Of a stretch of 64,000 nt of DNA, positions 22,289 through 29,895 are shown piece by piece; position 1 is the first letter of the stretch, and each line of letters opens with the position of its first letter. The translations under genes were made by a program, and so were the position numbers. This DNA is from Borborobacter arsenicus. GTDB lineage: Bacteria; Pseudomonadota; Alphaproteobacteria; Rhizobiales; Rhizobiaceae. A model generated the notes under the pieces. That model was not told the origin of the DNA. It saw nothing but the letters and a program-made list of their open reading frames with translations, and did no database searches. The stretch covers positions 99,879 to 163,878 of the forward strand of contig NZ_RKST01000015.1 in assembly GCF_003934165.1 (NCBI RefSeq). Reading direction: 5' to 3'.

Positions 22289-22566
22289 CAATGAATAATC
22301 TGAAACGTAAAAGTATAGATCAAGTATGCGCCCAACCATTTCCCCTTTTTGTTGTTGGAATAAAGCCGATCTGGCGCCGCCAGAACTGTTCCCAGGTTTG
22401 GAGATACAGGCCTTCCCAGCTTGGCAAAAGCCGCAGGGTTCTGGGTCTTCCACCCGCTGTCAGTAGTCGCGACCGCAGTTTGCGTTCCCGTATTGTTCTG
22501 AGCTCCGGCTTCGGCTACAAATAGCGTCCGCCTTGCCCCGGGCGGTTATTTGCGAAAGACATCGAA
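22289..22566. other. Intergenic region with a startless open frame
   Basis: On the minus strand a frame of about 88 codons runs from just after a TAA near 22550 to a TGA overlapping the toxin start (TGATG). It encodes plausible protein sequence (e.g. AEAGAQNNTGTQTA, KLGRPVSPNLGTV) but has no ATG or GTG and no ribosome-binding site. It may be a decayed upstream gene or leader. The MFS gene promoter must also lie here. Confidence 0.3.
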
Positions 22567-23814
22567 ATGGTCGACGATAAAACCGCCAGACGGGGCCTTG
22601 CGCTCGTTTTCACGATATTGCTGCTCGATATCACCGGGATCGGCATCATCATGCCGGTGCTGCCGGCCTATCTGCAGGAACTGACCGGTGTCGGCATCAG
22701 CGAGGCGGCGATCGAGGGCGGATGGCTGTTCTTCGTCTATGCGGCGATGCAGTTCCTGTTTGCGCCGCTGATCGGCAATCTCAGCGACCGGTTCGGGCGC
22801 CGGCCTATCTTGCTGGCCTCGGTGCTGACCTTTGCCATCGACAATCTGATCTGCGCGCTGGCGTGGTCCTATTGGGTCCTGTTCGTGGGCCGGGTGCTGG
22901 CCGGCATCAGCGGGGCCAGCTATTCGACGGCGGCCGCCTTCATCGCCGATGTCAGCAATGATAAGAACCGGGCGAAGAATTTCGGCCTGCTCGGCATAGC
23001 CTTCGGCGTCGGCTTCGTGATCGGCCCGGTGCTGGGCGGCCTGCTTGGCGAGTTCGGGCCCCGGGTGCCGTTCTATGCCGCAGCCGTGCTGGCTTTCCTC
23101 AACTTCGTCGTCGGCTATTTCCTGCTGCCTGAAACGCTGGAGCGCAAGCACCGGCGGGTGTTCGAATGGCGCCGTGCCAACCCGCTCGGCGCGCTGAAGC
23201 AGATGCGCAACTATCGCGGCATCGGCTGGCTGGGGCTGGTGTTCTTCCTGATGACGCTCGGCCATATGATGTATCCGGCCGTGTGGTCCTTCGTCGCCAG
23301 CTATCGCTATGGCTGGAGCGAGCAGCAGATCGGCTTTTCGCTCGGCGTGTTCGGCATGGGCGGCGCGCTGGTGATGGCGCTGGTGCTGCCGCGCGTCATC
23401 CCGAGGCTGGGCGAATGGCGCACTGCCGTGGTCGGCCTTTCCTTCACCGCCATTGCCGCCTTCGGCTATGCCGTGGCCTGGGAAGGCTGGCTGGTCTATG
23501 TGGTGATCGTGGCGACCTGCCTGGAGGCGCTTGCCGACCCGCCGCTGCGCAGCCTTGCCGCAGCCAAGGTGCCGCCGTCGGCGCAAGGCGAGCTGCAAGG
23601 GGCCATGACCAGCCTGTTTTCGATCACCTCGATCATCACGCCGCTGCTCTATACGGGCATCTTCGCCTGGTTCACCGGGCCGAATGCGCCGGTGAGTTTT
23701 GCCGGCGCGCCCTATGTGCTTGGCGGCATCTTCCTGACCCTGTCGCTGGCCGCCTTCGTGCTCAAGGTGGAAAAGCCGGAAGGCGTGGTCAAGGTCGAGA
23801 CGGCGAGGGTGTAG
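22567..23814 (+). CDS. MFS transporter, TetA-like (TCR/Tet family)
   Basis: 415 residues with about 12 membrane helices. The loop 2-3 signature [14 protein letters not shown] and the helix-5 segment [20 protein letters not shown] are typical of drug:H+ antiporters of the TetA group. It would export a small molecule in exchange for protons at the inner membrane. Chromosomal homologues of this kind are widespread and usually do not confer tetracycline resistance, so no drug is assigned. The ATG at 22567 has only a weak GAAAGA site. No tetR-like gene adjoins it. Confidence 0.88.
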   Translation: MVDDKTARRGLALVFTILLLDITGIGIIMPVLPAYLQELTGVGISEAAIEGGWLFFVYAAMQFLFAPLIGNLSDRFGRRPILLASVLTFAIDNLICALAWSYWVLFVGRVLAGISGASYSTAAAFIADVSNDKNRAKNFGLLGIAFGVGFVIGPVLGGLLGEFGPRVPFYAAAVLAFLNFVVGYFLLPETLERKHRRVFEWRRANPLGALKQMRNYRGIGWLGLVFFLMTLGHMMYPAVWSFVASYRYGWSEQQIGFSLGVFGMGGALVMALVLPRVIPRLGEWRTAVVGLSFTAIAAFGYAVAWEGWLVYVVIVATCLEALADPPLRSLAAAKVPPSAQGELQGAMTSLFSITSIITPLLYTGIFAWFTGPNAPVSFAGAPYVLGGIFLTLSLAAFVLKVEKPEGVVKVETARV

Positions 23815-23879
23815 TTGTTTGGCGGGGCGAGCTTTTTTACCCCTCATGTCGGATGAGGGGTAGGTGAGGAGCGCTGCCC

Positions 23880-25079
23880 TTACTCCGCCAGAGCAGGCTC
23901 GCCCTTGCGTTCGCGGATCAGATCGGTGAAGCGGCGGAACAGGCAGTTGGAATCCTGCGGGCCGGGCGAGGCCTCGGGGTGGTGCTGGACCGAAAACACC
24001 GGCCGGCCCGTGAGCGTGAGGCCGCAATTGGAGCCGTCGAACAGCGAAACGTGAGTCTCTTCAACGCTTTCGGGCAGCGACTTTGAGTCGACCGCGAAGC
24101 CGTGATTCATCGACACGATCTCGACCTTGCCGGTGGTGTGGTCCTTGACCGGGTGGTTGGCGCCGTGGTGGCCCTGATGCATCTTCCGGGTCTTGCCGCC
24201 GAGCGCCAGCGCCAGCATCTGGTGGCCAAGGCAGATGCCGAAGATCGGCAGGTCGGTCTTGAGCAGGTCCTGGATGATCGGCACCGCATATTCGCCGGTG
24301 GCGGCCGGATCGCCGGGGCCGTTGGACAGGAAGATGCCGTCCGGCTTCATCGCCAGGATGTCTTCGGCGGCAGCGGTGGCAGGCACCACGGTGACTTCAG
24401 CGCCGAGGCCGGCAAGCAGGCGCAGAATGTTGCGCTTGACGCCGTAGTCGACCGCCACGACATGGAAGGCGGGCTCCGTCTGCTCGCCATAGCCCTCATT
24501 CCACACCCAGGGCGTCTCGCGCCAGGTCGAGGACTGGCCCGAAGTGACCTCCTTGGCCAGATCGAGGCCGACAAGGCCGGACCAATCGGCAGCCTGGCGT
24601 TTCAATGCTTCAATATCGAACTTGCCGTCGGGCGCATGGGCGATGACGGCGTTGGCAAGGCCCTTCTCGCGGATGAGCGCGGTGAGCGCGCGGGTGTCGA
24701 TGCCTGCCATGGCGACGATGCCGCGCCGCTTCAGCCATTGGTTAAGCCCGCCCTGGGAGCGATAGTTGGAAGGGTTGGTGATGTCGGCCTTGAAGATGGC
24801 GCCGACCGCGCCGTTGTGGGTGGTGGGGTTGAGATATTCGACGTCCTCGTCATTGGCGCCGATATTGCCGATATGCGGGAAGGTGAAGGTGACGATCTGG
24901 CCGGCATAGGAGGGGTCGGTGAGGATTTCCTGATAGCCGGTGAGCGCGGTGTTGAAGCAGACTTCGGCGACCGCGCTGCCTGTCGCGCCCAGGCCGCGCC
25001 CTTCGATGACCGTGCCATCGGCCAGAACCAGAACGGCGGTCGGCACTTCGGTGGCCCAGGGGGCGGTGGTCGCGGCCAT
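23880..25079 (-). CDS. carA: Carbamoyl-phosphate synthase small (glutaminase) subunit
   Basis: 399 residues. It hydrolyses glutamine and passes ammonia to CarB. The N-terminal half is the CPSase small-chain domain (VLADGTVIEGRGLGA; CFNTALTGYQEILTDPSY), and the C-terminal half is a class I glutamine amidotransferase with the nucleophile in FGICLGHQM and the His/Glu pair in HHPEASPGP. I start at ATG 25079, which has GGAG eight bases upstream; a further ATG seven codons upstream is the alternative. Its 5' region is over 600 bases long and shared with the divergent YqeY gene. Confidence 0.97.
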   Translation of the reverse strand: MAATTAPWATEVPTAVLVLADGTVIEGRGLGATGSAVAEVCFNTALTGYQEILTDPSYAGQIVTFTFPHIGNIGANDEDVEYLNPTTHNGAVGAIFKADITNPSNYRSQGGLNQWLKRRGIVAMAGIDTRALTALIREKGLANAVIAHAPDGKFDIEALKRQAADWSGLVGLDLAKEVTSGQSSTWRETPWVWNEGYGEQTEPAFHVVAVDYGVKRNILRLLAGLGAEVTVVPATAAAEDILAMKPDGIFLSNGPGDPAATGEYAVPIIQDLLKTDLPIFGICLGHQMLALALGGKTRKMHQGHHGANHPVKDHTTGKVEIVSMNHGFAVDSKSLPESVEETHVSLFDGSNCGLTLTGRPVFSVQHHPEASPGPQDSNCLFRRFTDLIRERKGEPALAE

Positions 25080-25685
25080 ATCAACTACTCCATGTTTCAT
25101 CCAACGGCAAAAAATGCCTTGGTCTCAAATCGACGGCGAAATGCCGTGCCGGTCGTGCAGGCGGCGGGGTCGCCGTCATGTTCGTTTCGACGGCTGTGCC
25201 GTCATTGCTGCCCGGACGGACCCCGTCGCGAGAAGGGCTTAGGAGCCGGTATGGCCAAGCGCGGCGCTCTTGCAGTATCGGCCCGGAAGGGCCATATCAT
25301 GCGCCGAAAGGCACGGGGTGTCGCGAGCGTCGCGGCCCTCCCATGCAAATCCCAAACAAGTCCTGCTAAGGCGCGGACAATAGGCGAAGGCACCAACGCG
25401 GTCAACAATTGCGACAGCCGAGGTCACGGATTCTTTTTAGAGCATCGCTCCGAAAGGAGGATACCGGTTTTCGGAGCGATATCAAAGTGTTATGATGCCT
25501 TTTGCGCGTCCGGCCGGACACGGGGCGTTCAGACGAAACAGGAACCTGACCGTCGATATGGCGTTTGTGTCGGGCGTTGGCCAAGGCCGGAGCCGATGTG
25601 CAATCGCAATTGAACCGGGCGGCGTCTTTTCGCCGACAAGGATCATCGCTATGGTCCCGCGCCTCGCTACCAAGGAGTATTCGCC
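25080..25685. other. Divergent promoter region carA / YqeY gene
   Basis: 606 bases between two divergent genes. It includes a rhizobial repeat copy (25437-25492). The remainder shows no supported gene and no clear riboswitch or attenuator that I can identify, though pyrimidine or arginine control of carA could act here. Confidence 0.4.
25437..25492. repeat. Rhizobial GAGCAT...CCGGTTTTCGG repeat, copy
   Basis: It opens TTTTAGAGCATCGCTCCGAA and continues through ACCGGTTTTCGGAGCGAT, so ATCGCTCCGAAA and TTTTCGGAGCGAT pair as a hairpin of about 12 base pairs. It belongs with the elements at 41.4 and 62.95 kb, which share the ACCGGTTTTCGG-type centre. Confidence 0.6.
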
Positions 25686-26135
25686 ATGCGCGATATGATC
25701 GCCCAGGCCCTGAAGGATTCGCTCAAGGCGCATGACAAGCGCAGAACCGGAACGCTGCGGTTGATCAATGCCGCCATCCAGGATCGCGACATCGCCAATC
25801 GCGGCGCCGGCAAGGATCCGGTGGGCGATGAGGACATCATGCTGATTCTGGCCAAGATGGTGAAGCAGCGCGAGGAATCGGCCAAGGCCTTCGACGACGG
25901 GCGCCGGCCCGAGCTTGCGGCAATCGAGCGGGCGGAAATCGAGGTCATCCGCGAATTCATGCCCAAGCAGCTTTGCGAAGAAGACGTCAAGCAGGCGTGC
26001 AAGCGCGTGGTCGACGAGGTCGGCGCTGAGGGCCTGCGCGACATGGGCCGCTGCATGAGCGCGCTCAAGGACAAATATGCCGGCCAGATGGATTTTTCCA
26101 AGGCAAGCGGCATCGTCAAGACGCTGTTGCAGTAG
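25686..26135 (+). CDS. GatB/YqeY-domain protein
   Basis: 149 residues, the normal length of YqeY proteins. An N-terminal helical domain (RDMIAQALKDSLKAHDKRRT) and a C-terminal GatB-tail-like tRNA-binding domain (GAEGLRDMGRCMSALKDKYA) are present. The family resembles the tail of the GatB amidotransferase subunit, but stand-alone members have no proven activity. AAGGAG lies about eight bases before the ATG. In rhizobia this gene commonly sits between carA and dnaG, as here, although five genes now intervene. Confidence 0.93.
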   Translation: MRDMIAQALKDSLKAHDKRRTGTLRLINAAIQDRDIANRGAGKDPVGDEDIMLILAKMVKQREESAKAFDDGRRPELAAIERAEIEVIREFMPKQLCEEDVKQACKRVVDEVGAEGLRDMGRCMSALKDKYAGQMDFSKASGIVKTLLQ

Positions 26136-26180
26136 TGTAAGACGGCTCTAGGTGCCGGCGCGCTTTCGTGCCGGCGCCGA

Positions 26181-27386
26181 TCAGAGCTTCACCAGCATCG
26201 CCGTGATATACATGAGGGCCGAGCCGCCGACCAGGCCGGCAATGGTGGCGGGCGAGGTCAGTGCGATGCTCCCCCTTCCGTCCGATCTCATGAGATAGGC
26301 CGTGACTTCGACGATGACCTGCGCGATTGCTCCGGCGCCGATGGCGAGAGCGAGCGCCGACCATTGCGGCGCGTAGGCGAGGCTGCCCAGCCACAGGCCG
26401 ATCACTGCCGGACCCCCCGCAAGCAGCGCAAGCGCGGCGAATATCCAGATGGGAGGCCGTTTCTTCAGCAGCGGCGCGGATATGCCGATGCCCTCGGTGA
26501 TGTTGTGCAGCATGAAGCCCAGGACCAGGAAGCTTCCCAATCCGGCCGCGCCGGCAGCAAAGGCCGCGCCGATGGCAAGCCCTTCGCCAAGGTTGTGAAG
26601 GCCGATGCCGAGCGCAATGAAACTGGCGAGCGCCAGCCCGGTTGGCGCGCCATCGCGACGGCCGGCAGCCATCAGGAGCAGGAAAGCGGCGGCGGCGGCA
26701 AGCACGACCATTGCCTGCCCCTGAAACAGCGCCGCGGCTTCGCCGGCAAGTTCGAAGGCTTCGGCCGTTGCATCCACAGCCAGGAATGCCAGCAGGCCGA
26801 CGGTCAAGGCGAGGAGGAAATTCATGCCGTTGCGGCCGACGCCGCGCAAGGCGGGATAAAACATCATGCCGATGACGACAGGCACGAGCCCGACGAACAG
26901 CCCCAGCATCGCCTGCGAGACAAGGCTTGTCGCATCCCGCGTCGGGGTGGGGACAGCAACGGCGATCTCGTGGGCGAATGTGGCGCCGGTATTGGTGACG
27001 ACATTGATCGCGTGAGCCTCTCCGAGCGTCCAGGGGTAGGGTATATGCAGCCATGCCGTGGCGCCGCGGTCGAGCGGTCCGGCAGGCTCCTGAGTGAACT
27101 GCCAATAGGCATCGTCCACCTGGACCTGGGCGATGCTCATGGGCTGCGAGCCGCCCGCACGCACCAGAACACGGATGCCATCCGACGACAGGATCGTGCG
27201 CTCGAAGGTCAGGCTCTCGACCGGCGGTGCGCCGTTGCTGAAATTTTTCAGCGGGTCGGCGGTGATGAGCCAGGCAATCGCCAGACCGAGGGCGGCCAAT
27301 GGCAGAAGAAGCCATAGCAGTGGCAAGCGTCTTTGGGCGAGGGCGGGGGTGGGATCGGCGGCCGGTGCGCGGGGAGCCTCGCTCAT
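26181..27386 (-). CDS. ZIP-family metal transporter with extracytoplasmic N-terminal domain
   Basis: 401 residues. One N-terminal membrane helix (about residues 22-42) is followed by a ~110-residue beta-type domain outside the membrane, then about eight helices. The two metal-site helices are recognisable as GLHNLGEGLAIG and MLHNITEGIGIS, the HNxxEG motifs of ZIP transporters that carry Zn, Fe or Mn inward. Most bacterial ZIPs are ~250-310 residues, so the extra ectodomain is unusual. The start overlaps the stop of the multicopper oxidase gene by four bases, so the two are translationally coupled and probably act on the same metal. Confidence 0.85.
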   Translation of the reverse strand: MSEAPRAPAADPTPALAQRRLPLLWLLLPLAALGLAIAWLITADPLKNFSNGAPPVESLTFERTILSSDGIRVLVRAGGSQPMSIAQVQVDDAYWQFTQEPAGPLDRGATAWLHIPYPWTLGEAHAINVVTNTGATFAHEIAVAVPTPTRDATSLVSQAMLGLFVGLVPVVIGMMFYPALRGVGRNGMNFLLALTVGLLAFLAVDATAEAFELAGEAAALFQGQAMVVLAAAAAFLLLMAAGRRDGAPTGLALASFIALGIGLHNLGEGLAIGAAFAAGAAGLGSFLVLGFMLHNITEGIGISAPLLKKRPPIWIFAALALLAGGPAVIGLWLGSLAYAPQWSALALAIGAGAIAQVIVEVTAYLMRSDGRGSIALTSPATIAGLVGGSALMYITAMLVKL

Positions 27387-28501
27387 GCGACGGTCTCCAC
27401 GACATTAAACATGCCGACCCAGCCGAGCTCGGTGAACTCGGACTGGTGCGGATGGAACATGTAGAGTCCCGGCTCGTGCTCGCCATAGGTGAATTCGAGA
27501 ATGCCGCGCTGCGCCTGGACCTGGGTGATGAGGTCGACCGTCTTCAGCGTGGGGGTGAGGGTCGTCCCCTGCTCGAAATAGTCGAAGAAATTGCCGTGCA
27601 GATGAAATGAGTTGATCGGATCGAACTCGATGACATTGGCAAGATAAATCCGCACCGGGCGGTCGCGGGCGATGGTGATGGGGCGTTTCATATAGGCGTG
27701 GGCGATCGTGTTGACCGCATAGACTTCGTTCTCATTGTCGAAATTGGTGTCGAAGGCATTCATCACCATGGCGAATTCCTGCCACTGCACATTCTCGGGT
27801 GTGCCGAGCAGGCGGGAGCGGGCGATCTCTTCATGTTCCGGGTGAAGGGCGGGGTCGGGATCGATGACGAAAAGACCGTACATGCCCTTGTGGATGTGGC
27901 GTTTGAGCGGCAGGGCATGGCAATGATAGAGATGGCAGCCGAACGGCCGCGCGTCGAACTCATAGACGAATTCATCGCCTGGATCGATCAGCCCGGCACC
28001 CGGAACGCCGTCCATGCGGGCGGAGTGGATGCCGTGGAAATGCATGGAATGCGGATGCGATCCGAGATTCCTGAAGACGATGCGCAACCGCTCGCCCTCG
28101 GTCGCGCGCAGTGCCGGACCCGGCACACGGCCATTATAGGTCCAGGCCGGAAACATCACTCCAGGGGCGATCTCAATCTCCCTGTCGACCGCCTCCACCT
28201 CGAAAGTGCGCAGCTTGCGGCCATCGGATAGAGTGGAGACCGTGCCCGTCTCCCAATCCGTCAACAGCTTAGCAGGATCGAATCCATTGCGCTCGTCATC
28301 GACCTCGCCAACGGTGGTCATCGCGCCATGGCCGGAGCTATGATCGGAAGGAATAGCGGGACTGACGGCCGCAGCCTCTCCATGCCCGGAATGGCTTGAC
28401 TGCGCCAGCGAGGAGCCGCCGGCCAGCATCACGCTTCCGCCTGCAGCCGACAATCCTCCCCAGAGCAGGCCGCGCCTGCTGACCCGTTCGCGGAACCACA
28501 T
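27383..28501 (-). CDS. Two-domain multicopper oxidase, Tat-exported
   Basis: 372 residues. A twin-arginine signal (SRRGLLWGG, residues 8-16) sends the folded protein to the periplasm, and a His-rich linker (SSHSGHGEA ... DHSSGHGAM) follows. Domain 1 carries HSMHFHG and the type-1 copper set in LYHCHALPLKRHIHKGM; domain 2 carries HLHGNFFDYF and MFHPHQSEF. The two-domain layout resembles small laccases and copper nitrite reductases; metal (Fe or Cu) oxidation is the likely role given the coupled ZIP gene. It is first in the operon, with a Fur-like palindrome 20 bases upstream of the start. Confidence 0.9.
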   Translation of the reverse strand: MWFRERVSRRGLLWGGLSAAGGSVMLAGGSSLAQSSHSGHGEAAAVSPAIPSDHSSGHGAMTTVGEVDDERNGFDPAKLLTDWETGTVSTLSDGRKLRTFEVEAVDREIEIAPGVMFPAWTYNGRVPGPALRATEGERLRIVFRNLGSHPHSMHFHGIHSARMDGVPGAGLIDPGDEFVYEFDARPFGCHLYHCHALPLKRHIHKGMYGLFVIDPDPALHPEHEEIARSRLLGTPENVQWQEFAMVMNAFDTNFDNENEVYAVNTIAHAYMKRPITIARDRPVRIYLANVIEFDPINSFHLHGNFFDYFEQGTTLTPTLKTVDLITQVQAQRGILEFTYGEHEPGLYMFHPHQSEFTELGWVGMFNVVETVA

Positions 28502-28520
28502 TTCAATCTCGCTTCAGCGA

Positions 28521-28541
28521 TGCAAATGAGAATGATTTGCA
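28521..28541. promoter_or_regulatory. Fur-like operator palindrome
   Basis: Arms TGCAAAT and ATTTGCA flank GAGAATG, giving a 7-7-7 palindrome. The inner 15 bases TGAGAATGATTTGCA match most of the 7-1-7 Fur pattern (TGATAAT-x-ATTATCA-like). It lies about 20 bases ahead of the multicopper oxidase start, overlapping the expected promoter. A Fur-family repressor (Fur, Mur or Irr in rhizobia) is the likely reader. Confidence 0.55.
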
Positions 28542-28613
28542 ATAGCATCAAATCGGTATTCCTGCAATCGGAATGTGAGTAAGCCTGCTTGCAGAGCCCA
28601 AGGTCCGGACGTC

Positions 28614-28736
28614 TCAATCCGGTCGAAATGGTGCCTGAAACGGCTTCGAACTGCGGCGTCGAAGCCGTGGGCCGATGGGGCGCATGGACCTGTGGGTTTC
28701 TCCCGGCATTTCATCACCCGGTTCAGGCGCCATTTC
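28614..28736. repeat. Partial copy of the MITE-like element at 49.7 kb
   Basis: From GGTCGAAATGGTG through GAAACGGCTTCGAACTGCGG to CAGGCGCCATTTC the sequence parallels 49684-49906 closely, but a ~110-base inner part and the outer ends with ACTCATAAAT are missing. It is a decayed or deletion derivative of the same family. Confidence 0.65.
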
Positions 28737-28913
28737 CCCATTTTTCGGTCCGATGCTCCATCTTCGGCATATCTGGCGAGAGACGCGATGCGTCCGGGTT
28801 CATATGAAGGCTGGAGGTTTCGCTGATCGCCAGCTTATTCACGTCGTGCTAATATAAGCGTTTCAAAACCTGATCGACGGGGTTTCGGGCGGTCCAGCAG
28901 CAAGGGGGTTCCC

Positions 28914-29888
28914 ATGCTTGTCCTAGATCGACGCAATCTGCTGCAGATGACGGCCGCTGGCGCGGTGCTTGCGGCCGGCGGCGCAAGGCCGCATGAAGCC
29001 GCGGCGAAAGCCGCTGCTTCGAACGACGCGCCCGGCTTCTATCGCTTTCAGCTCGGCGAGTTCCGCATCACCGCACTTTGTGACGGCGTGTTTGCGCTGC
29101 CCACCGACAGCATCGCCACGAATGTCGAGAAAGCGGAGAGGACGGCCTATTTTGAGGCGCACTATATTCCAGCCGACATGTTCCAACTCCAGCTCAACCC
29201 GCTGGTGATCGACACCGGGCAGAAGCGCCTACTGGTCGATACCGGCATTGGCGCGGGCAAGGACTGGGCGACCAATGCCGGGCGCCTGGCCGGATCGCTG
29301 GAGGGGGCGGGCATTGCGCCCGACACGATCGATACGGTCGTGCTCACCCATTGCCATCCCGATCACATTGGCGGGCTCGATGCCGATCCGGTCAAACAGT
29401 TTGCGAATGCCGAGCTGGTCCTTTCCGAAGTCGAACTCGATGTCTGGAACGCGCCGGATGCGGCATCGAAGCTGCCGAAATGGGCGGTGGAGAATGTGCC
29501 GGGAATACAGAAGGCCTTTGCCGCGCTTGGCGACCGGGTTCGCCCGATCAAGAGCGGGGCCGACGTCGTGACGGGCGTGACCAGCGTCGATACGGCAGGG
29601 CACACGCCGGGCCACATCTCGCTGCTGATAGGGTCGGGCAAGGAGCAATTGCTGCTGACGGGCGACGCCATTCCCAGCATCCACATCTCATTCGACCAGC
29701 CGGAATGGCAGATCATCTGGGATCATGATCGCGAGAAGGCCGCAAAGACGCGCCGCGCCCTGCTCGATCGTGCCGCCACCGAGCGGCTGCTGGTTGCCGG
29801 ATATCACTATCCATTTCCTGGGGTGGGCCATGTGGTGAAGGAGGGCATGGGCTTCCGCTGGCTGCCAGCCGACTGGATATGGAGCTAG
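28914..29888 (+). CDS. Exported MBL-fold metallo-hydrolase
   Basis: 324 residues. A twin-arginine-like signal (LDRRNLLQM, residues 4-12) precedes a metallo-beta-lactamase fold. The metal site HCHPDH is at residues 146-151, with the later ligands in TAGHTPGH, LTGDAI and AGYHYPFPG. Such enzymes hydrolyse lactones, thioesters, phosphoesters or sulfates; the substrate here cannot be told, and the spacing is not that of classical antibiotic beta-lactamases. AAGGGGG is five bases before the ATG. Tat-exported lactonase-like members of this group are common in Rhizobiales. Confidence 0.88.
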   Translation: MLVLDRRNLLQMTAAGAVLAAGGARPHEAAAKAAASNDAPGFYRFQLGEFRITALCDGVFALPTDSIATNVEKAERTAYFEAHYIPADMFQLQLNPLVIDTGQKRLLVDTGIGAGKDWATNAGRLAGSLEGAGIAPDTIDTVVLTHCHPDHIGGLDADPVKQFANAELVLSEVELDVWNAPDAASKLPKWAVENVPGIQKAFAALGDRVRPIKSGADVVTGVTSVDTAGHTPGHISLLIGSGKEQLLLTGDAIPSIHISFDQPEWQIIWDHDREKAAKTRRALLDRAATERLLVAGYHYPFPGVGHVVKEGMGFRWLPADWIWS

Positions 29889-29895
29889 GGTGAGT

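Larger units (their letters stand above)
28502..28913. other. 412-base divergent intergenic region
   Basis: It contains the Fur-like box (28521-28541) next to the oxidase gene and a repeat related to the 49.7 kb MITE-like element (28614-28736). Remaining sequence up to the hydrolase start shows no supported gene. Confidence 0.5.

Noticed and set aside
22567..23814. Tetracycline resistance gene
   Set aside because: TetA-like motifs only place it in the drug:H+ antiporter group; there is no adjacent tetR-type repressor, and such chromosomal homologues usually do not give resistance.
28914..29888. Antibiotic beta-lactamase
   Set aside because: The HxHxDH fold is shared by many hydrolases; Tat export and the motif spacing point to a lactonase- or hydrolase-like enzyme rather than a metallo-beta-lactamase.
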